The position numbers were made by a program, and so were the translations under genes. From an uncultured Eubacteriales bacterium (GTDB taxonomy: Bacteria; Bacillota; Clostridia; Christensenellales; UBA1242): 8,978 nt of DNA. Shown here in pieces: positions 5,159 to 8,978 of the stretch; the first letter of the stretch is position 1, and every line of letters begins with the position of its first letter. Below the pieces are notes generated by a model. It did no database searches. It was not told the DNA's origin and was given only the letters and a program-made list of their open reading frames with translations. The stretch covers positions 1 through 8,978 of the forward strand of contig CARXKP010000042.1 of assembly GCA_949096025.1 (NCBI GenBank). The letters run 5' to 3'.

Positions 5159-5812
5159 TTATAGCATACTTTCAACATCTTCAATCAAAAAACTTGATGA
5201 TGCTTGTAAAATTATAGCCTGGGTTTTTGTTTTATTTAAAAACACACCTTTATGTTTAATATCAAATATCTCATTATCAGTTTTTAAATAATAATTTATC
5301 TTTATTTGTGGCATAAATTCATAATTATTACACTCGTGATTTCCTAGTACGGTTTCACTTTCTGTGTACCCTCCACCTAGCATTGCTCTAAGTAATGGTT
5401 CTCTGTCACAAGAACAAATATCCATTTCTTTTTTATTGTTGTTTTCATTAAAAGTAGGTTTTTCTTTTAAATCCACCTTTTCTCTCTTTACACCTTTTTG
5501 AAGAAATAATGTGTTTAATTTTTCACCATTAATTTCTTGATTTAAAGCTTTATTAATACTTTTTTCTACATTTGTTTCATTTGTTAAAAGCAATAATCGA
5601 GCCACTTCGCCATTTTTATAAAAAATAACTGCATTATGCTTGTTCCCAACCACAATTCCTTTTGGGGCTGATATAACACAATTACAATTTAACACCACTT
5701 TATAACTATCATAATAATCATTTTCTATGCCGTCTATAAAAGCACCGCAAGTACAATCATCATAATTTTTATATGGTTCTGTCCAAATATCGGTTGTATT
5801 AATTGTCTTCAT
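5159..5812 (-). CDS. Conserved-looking protein of unknown function with three CxC pairs
   Basis: I do not recognise this 217-residue protein. It has no signal peptide or membrane segment. Seven cysteines are present, six of them in CxC pairs: C20/C22 (DDCTCGAF), C43/C45 (LNCNCV) and C133/C135 (DICSCD), with the seventh at C161 next to H159 (NHEC). This pattern could bind a metal or form disulfides. Two beta-rich parts (about 35-75 and 165-210) are separated by a charged, probably flexible linker (about 95-130). The gene has a good ribosome binding site (GCGAGG six bases before ATG). It lies 15 bases after galE and 13 bases before the nucleoside phosphorylase, so it is surely cotranscribed with both. 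A link to nucleotide-sugar or nucleoside metabolism is possible by context only. Confidence 0.85.
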   Translation of the reverse strand: MKTINTTDIWTEPYKNYDDCTCGAFIDGIENDYYDSYKVVLNCNCVISAPKGIVVGNKHNAVIFYKNGEVARLLLLTNETNVEKSINKALNQEINGEKLNTLFLQKGVKREKVDLKEKPTFNENNNKKEMDICSCDREPLLRAMLGGGYTESETVLGNHECNNYEFMPQIKINYYLKTDNEIFDIKHKGVFLNKTKTQAIILQASSSFLIEDVESML

Positions 5813-5827
5813 TTTTTCCTCGCAATA

Positions 5828-6838
5828 TTAATCTAAGTTGATTTCCATTTCACTATTTAAGTGATTGTAAAATTCTAATTGAGATTTTGCAATATCATAT
5901 ATATCATTTTGATATTTATAATCAATAAGGCTTTGTAGTTTTTTCGTTGAAATTGTTATTTGAGCAACATCTCCCTCTCTTCTTGGATTAAAACCATACT
6001 CAAGTTTCTTGCCCGCCACTCTTTCAAAAGTATGCATAATATCAAGAACACTATTCCCGTCGCCTCCTCTCGCAACATTTACAACACAAGAAGAATCTAC
6101 CTCATCATATAGATTTGCTACAATTTGAGTAAGGTCATCTATATGAATATAATCGCGAATAGTAGTTCCATCCTTAGTATCATAGTCATTTCCATTAAAC
6201 ATAAAAGGTCTATCATTACAAATATTGTCACAAATATAAGTAAAAAGATTTTTCTTGTTTAAAAGTGAATCATCTCCTAAGTTTAAATTTGTATTTGCTC
6301 CAGAAAGATTTGAAAATCTACAAATAATTGCTTTTTTATCTCTCCCCCATTCAGAAATTAATTTTTCACATAAAACTTTGCTTTTTGCATAAGGAGAAAG
6401 AGGGTTTAATGGATGCTTTTCATCTATAGGAAGATACTTAACATCACCATACACCGCAATGGTACTAGCAAAGGTAAGTTTATTTACATTATGCCTTTCC
6501 ATACAAGTAAGTAATACTTTAGTAGAATCAACATTATTATCTAAATAATCTTGAGGATTTTTAAAAGACTCATCAATATACTTCTTTGCTGCAAAATGCA
6601 CAACCCCATCAAATTCATACCTAGAAAAGATCTTTTCAAGTTCCTCCTCATTTCTCAAATCAAAAGAATAAAAATCTATTTTACCTTGATAACGGTTTTG
6701 AAGAGATTGTATATATTGAATTTTAGAGTTTTTCATATCATCAACAACGACAATATTATAACCTTTATCAATGAGTTTAGGAATAAGATGAGTGCCTATA
6801 TAGCCTGCACCACCAGTTACAAGTACTGTTTTTTTCAT
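5828..6838 (-). CDS. galE: UDP-glucose 4-epimerase
   Basis: This enzyme interconverts UDP-glucose and UDP-galactose using tightly bound NAD, feeding galactose use or cell-surface polysaccharide synthesis. The 336 residues match the usual length of GalE (338 in E. coli). The NAD-binding GGAGYIG loop is at 9-15 and an acidic VVDD pair at 31-34. HFAAKKYIDESFKNPQDYLDNNV (81-103) is a GalE hallmark. The catalytic Ser/Thr is in FASTIAVYG (123-131), with Tyr150 and Lys154 in SPYAKSK. RDYIHIDDL (residue 230 region) and the substrate-binding end NPRREGDVA are also present. The ATG has AAAGGAG five bases upstream. It leads a three-gene run with the CxC protein and the nucleoside phosphorylase. Related epimerases acting on UDP-GlcNAc or UDP-arabinose look similar, so the exact sugar is not certain. 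Confidence 0.95.
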   Translation of the reverse strand: MKKTVLVTGGAGYIGTHLIPKLIDKGYNIVVVDDMKNSKIQYIQSLQNRYQGKIDFYSFDLRNEEELEKIFSRYEFDGVVHFAAKKYIDESFKNPQDYLDNNVDSTKVLLTCMERHNVNKLTFASTIAVYGDVKYLPIDEKHPLNPLSPYAKSKVLCEKLISEWGRDKKAIICRFSNLSGANTNLNLGDDSLLNKKNLFTYICDNICNDRPFMFNGNDYDTKDGTTIRDYIHIDDLTQIVANLYDEVDSSCVVNVARGGDGNSVLDIMHTFERVAGKKLEYGFNPRREGDVAQITISTKKLQSLIDYKYQNDIYDIAKSQLEFYNHLNSEMEINLD

Positions 6839-6967
6839 ATTATCTCCTTTAAATTTTTTAATCTAGCAAAAAAGTAATGCGGATATTTACATACAAAAAG
6901 TTTTTACGCATAATCACTAATTTAATTTACATAAAAAGTGCTCATCTATTAAGAAAAAAATTTCAAT

Positions 6968-7546
6968 TTAATTAGGGTTTGATACTTTTTTTAATGGAGG
7001 ATAAGTAAACTCACAGTCTTTAGAAATAATGTTGTATTTATTTTCCTTTCTAAATGCAACTCTTTCTTCTCTTGTCATAACTAAAAGTTTCTTTGCCCTA
7101 TCCATATGGAAAATACCATCAAGGTGATCAAGTTCGTGACTAATTACAGTAGATGGAAAGCCATCAAAAGTCACTTCTTTTTCCTCGCCTTCTGGAGTTT
7201 CATATCTTACAACAATGGTATAAGGACGCTCAACAAGTGCAACATTATCAAGTCCACTCATACACGCTTCCCAATATTCAGTTTTGCCCTTTCTATTTAA
7301 GATAATAGGATTTATCATAGCAAATCCCACATCTTCAGTCTTGATTGATTCTGGGTCAGTATGCTTGATATAAACTATTCTTTTAGGTATACCAAGTTGA
7401 ACTCCAGCCATAGCAAAACAAGAGTGAGTATTGCAATACTCTTCCAAGATCTCAATATATTTAGCAACTTGATCATCGCCCTTTTCAATCTTCGTTGAAA
7501 TTTGTCTTAAATATTCTTCGCTTTCTTTTATTGTTAATGATTCCAT
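6968..7546 (-). CDS. def: Peptide deformylase, divergent motif I and II
   Basis: This metalloenzyme removes the formyl group from the first methionine of new proteins. It has 192 residues. The metal site is intact: Cys95 in EACMSG, and His137 and His141 with catalytic Glu138 in SHELDHLDG. Gln50, which binds the transition state, is also kept. Two signatures deviate: motif I reads CFAMAGVQ instead of the usual GxGLAAxQ, and motif II reads EACMS instead of EGCLS. It therefore belongs to a divergent branch and may be a second or specialised deformylase; whether the genome has a standard copy is not visible here. The ATG has no Shine-Dalgarno, and a -10 box lies six bases upstream, suggesting a leaderless mRNA. 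The 129-base gap to galE (6839-6967) holds no clear terminator and no promoter I can defend. Confidence 0.9.
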   Translation of the reverse strand: MESLTIKESEEYLRQISTKIEKGDDQVAKYIEILEEYCNTHSCFAMAGVQLGIPKRIVYIKHTDPESIKTEDVGFAMINPIILNRKGKTEYWEACMSGLDNVALVERPYTIVVRYETPEGEEKEVTFDGFPSTVISHELDHLDGIFHMDRAKKLLVMTREERVAFRKENKYNIISKDCEFTYPPLKKVSNPN

Positions 7547-7552
7547 ATATTA

Positions 7553-7580
7553 AGTATAACATATAATTAATATTTTTAAA
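7553..7580 (-). promoter_or_regulatory. Promoter of the peptide deformylase gene, predicting a leaderless mRNA
   Basis: On the minus strand an extended -10 box, TATG-T-TATACT (7553-7563), is preceded by a weak -35 TTTAAA (7575-7580, 16-base spacer). The six bases TAATAT separate it from ATG at 7546, so the usual transcription start would be the A of ATG. No ribosome binding site exists upstream. Confidence 0.6.
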
Positions 7581-7634
7581 AGTAATTTTCATAAGATAAA
7601 ATTGTCATTTATTTTAAGATGAGCATTATTCACA

Positions 7635-7662
7635 AAAAATCACAGCCTTTGCTGTGATTTTT
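7635..7662 (-). terminator. Intrinsic terminator of the coiled-coil protein gene
   Basis: A perfect 12-bp stem (AAAAATCACAGC pairing with GCTGTGATTTTT) closes a 4-base loop and is followed on the minus strand by a T-tract. It starts two bases after the stop codon at 7665. It separates this gene from the deformylase downstream. Confidence 0.93.
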
Positions 7663-7664
7663 AT

Positions 7665-8915
7665 TTATTCCATTTCTGACTCTTGTTCTCTTAAAGATTC
7701 AATTCTGTCAAATACTTCTTGTGCTATTTGCTCGTCAATTTTGTCAAGTTTTCCAGCAGACAATAAAAGATAACAATCCTTTCTTACTGTTTCGCACGCT
7801 GGTGAATTTACAAATTCCTCATTAACAATTCCATTTACAAATTCTGTAATTTTACCATCCTTTAATGCCTGTTCAGTAACCATTTTATCTTCATAATCTA
7901 TTGTTGAAGATAAATTATAATTTTCGTTTTGCATTTTTGTAATTTGTTTATTAATATTTTCTACAGATTCTAAAGTCTTATCTTCTTCTGCTTTTACAGC
8001 AAAATATTTTTCTTGTGCAGGAACTATACTATCGATTGCTTCAATATAACCTAGCCTGCCAACATCAAGTTTAACTCTTGCAACAAATTTTATAAGTTCT
8101 TCTTTTCTAGCATATAACTTAATTGCGTTTTCGTGAACTTCTATTTTATCATTAAGTTCTGACAATTTATTTTTAAGAACATTGCATTTCACTTTTGTAT
8201 CACTTCTTTCCCATCCACCTGTAAAATAACCATAATCTAATTTTTTTTGAACGGCCCGAAACTCTTTTTCAATAGATGGTCTTTGCTTTTTAAGTTCTTT
8301 TAATGTTTCTTTTACTGCATCAAGTCCGATATCGTGAACAGTTTTTTTAATTTCCGCCTCAACTGCTCTAAGTTCCCAATTTTCAGGAATAAGATAAGTT
8401 TCTTTAAGACTTGTAAGAGCTTTTTCACTATTCATATAATCTATAAGCAAAGATAACACATCAAATGACTCTTTTGTTGCAGCTTTTACTGCAGCAAGAT
8501 CCGCCTTAGTAGTTGAAAATGAAGAATCCCAGCGACTAAAAACCCTTACTTTGTGAATAGTATGACCAAATTTATCCACTAGACAAGCATAACCTCTTAG
8601 GTATCTTTCATTTACTGTATAGTCACCATCTCTATCAGTGCGTGTTTCTCTTACAGTTTCATAACCTGTAGAAGTTTCAATCTTTAAACCAAGAAGTTCA
8701 ATTAAAGGTTTTAACTTTTCATCTCGAACAGCCTTATCTGCAGCAGAAATTTGTTTGGCTTTTCCTTTTAATTCTTCAGCATCTGCTTTTAAAGCATCTA
8801 TTTCTTTTAAGAGATTAGCTTGTTTTTCTCTTTTCTCATTTTGTTTTTTTAATTCTTCAACATATTCATTTAACTTTTCTTTAACAAGATTTACAATTTC
8901 AATAGATCTTTCCAT
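7665..8915 (-). CDS. Long helical/coiled-coil protein of unknown function
   Basis: I do not recognise this 416-residue protein. It is soluble, charged and mostly helical. Residues 1-60 form a Lys/Glu/Leu-rich coiled coil, residues 80-140 a beta-rich part with aromatic and charged residues (GYETVRETRTDRDGDYTVNE, then YLRGYACLVDKFGHTIHKVR), residues 185-285 another helical and coiled-coil stretch, and 305-345 a third. The end (350-416) is helical and acidic. There is no signal peptide, membrane segment or nucleotide-binding motif. The ATG at 8913-8915 is chosen because AAGGAG lies five bases before it and a near-consensus promoter lies just upstream. The frame stays open to the window edge only through that promoter. 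The gene is monocistronic, between its own promoter and terminator. Its layout suggests a structural or scaffolding role, but that is a guess. Confidence 0.85.
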   Translation of the reverse strand: MERSIEIVNLVKEKLNEYVEELKKQNEKREKQANLLKEIDALKADAEELKGKAKQISAADKAVRDEKLKPLIELLGLKIETSTGYETVRETRTDRDGDYTVNERYLRGYACLVDKFGHTIHKVRVFSRWDSSFSTTKADLAAVKAATKESFDVLSLLIDYMNSEKALTSLKETYLIPENWELRAVEAEIKKTVHDIGLDAVKETLKELKKQRPSIEKEFRAVQKKLDYGYFTGGWERSDTKVKCNVLKNKLSELNDKIEVHENAIKLYARKEELIKFVARVKLDVGRLGYIEAIDSIVPAQEKYFAVKAEEDKTLESVENINKQITKMQNENYNLSSTIDYEDKMVTEQALKDGKITEFVNGIVNEEFVNSPACETVRKDCYLLLSAGKLDKIDEQIAQEVFDRIESLREQESEME

Positions 8916-8934
8916 AACAACTCCTTCTGTTTTT

Positions 8935-8963
8935 ATTATAACATTCGCTCTTTCTATTTTCAA
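8935..8963 (-). promoter_or_regulatory. Strong promoter of the coiled-coil protein gene
   Basis: On the minus strand, -35 TTGAAA (8958-8963) and a perfect -10 TATAAT (8935-8940) are separated by 17 bases, with TG one base before the -10 (extended -10). Transcription would start near 8928, giving a leader of about 13 bases containing the ribosome binding site. Such a strong match suggests a well-expressed gene. Confidence 0.85.
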
Positions 8964-8978
8964 TCTCAAGTTTGCCAA

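Noticed and set aside
5146..5184. Upstream ATG start for the nucleoside phosphorylase
   Set aside because: It overlaps the preceding gene and adds a basic, non-conserved stretch, while the ATG at 5145 has a proper ribosome binding site.
6551..6877. Plus-strand open frame of 108 codons across the galE start
   Set aside because: It is antisense to the conserved NAD-binding region of galE and shows no coding features.
6839..6967. Promoter or riboswitch in front of galE
   Set aside because: Only short inverted repeats (ATGCG / CGCAT with a 25-base loop) and weak -10-like boxes are present; nothing meets a defensible standard.
8916..8978. Extension of the coiled-coil protein to the window edge from a TTG
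   Set aside because: The extension runs through a near-consensus promoter and a ribosome binding site, which place the true start at 8915.

Overview
The window is AT-rich, gene-dense bacterial DNA. Strong purine-rich ribosome binding sites, TTG starts, a tRNA gene with its CCA encoded, and a yabP-yabQ-divIC-like cluster point to a low-GC member of the Bacillota (Clostridia-like) from an endospore-forming lineage. This placement is inferred from gene content and composition; the species cannot be named from the sequence.

Layout. At 1-1271 a small XRE-family repressor (minus strand) faces a zinc-ribbon, tail-anchored membrane protein (plus strand). Two matching palindromes lie in the shared promoter region and look like the repressor's operators. 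A tRNA-Asn(GUU) at 1332-1407 follows, with its own consensus promoter buried in the end of the next gene. At 1447-2277 are three minus-strand genes: a YabP-like protein, a YabQ-like membrane protein, and a small single-pass membrane protein in the DivIC position. The last two start with TTG. An RluA-type pseudouridine synthase (2375-3181) is read divergently from yabP and ends at a strong terminator facing a DegV-family lipid-binding protein (3280-4107).

From 4396 to 6838 three tightly spaced minus-strand genes form an apparent operon: a GalE-type epimerase first, then an unrecognised protein with three CxC pairs, then a nucleoside phosphorylase. Upstream, in the same orientation, is a divergent peptide deformylase (6968-7546). 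Last is a 416-residue, largely helical protein of unknown function (7665-8915) with its own near-consensus promoter and terminator.

Most of this is ordinary chromosomal housekeeping content, and I see no phage, insertion sequence, CRISPR array or clear defence island. The least expected signals are these: the XRE/zinc-ribbon pair with its two operators; two genes (the pseudouridine synthase and the deformylase) whose -10 boxes end exactly six bases before ATG with no Shine-Dalgarno, suggesting leaderless mRNAs; the reduced DivIC-like protein; the CxC protein in the galE operon; and the unrecognised coiled-coil protein.
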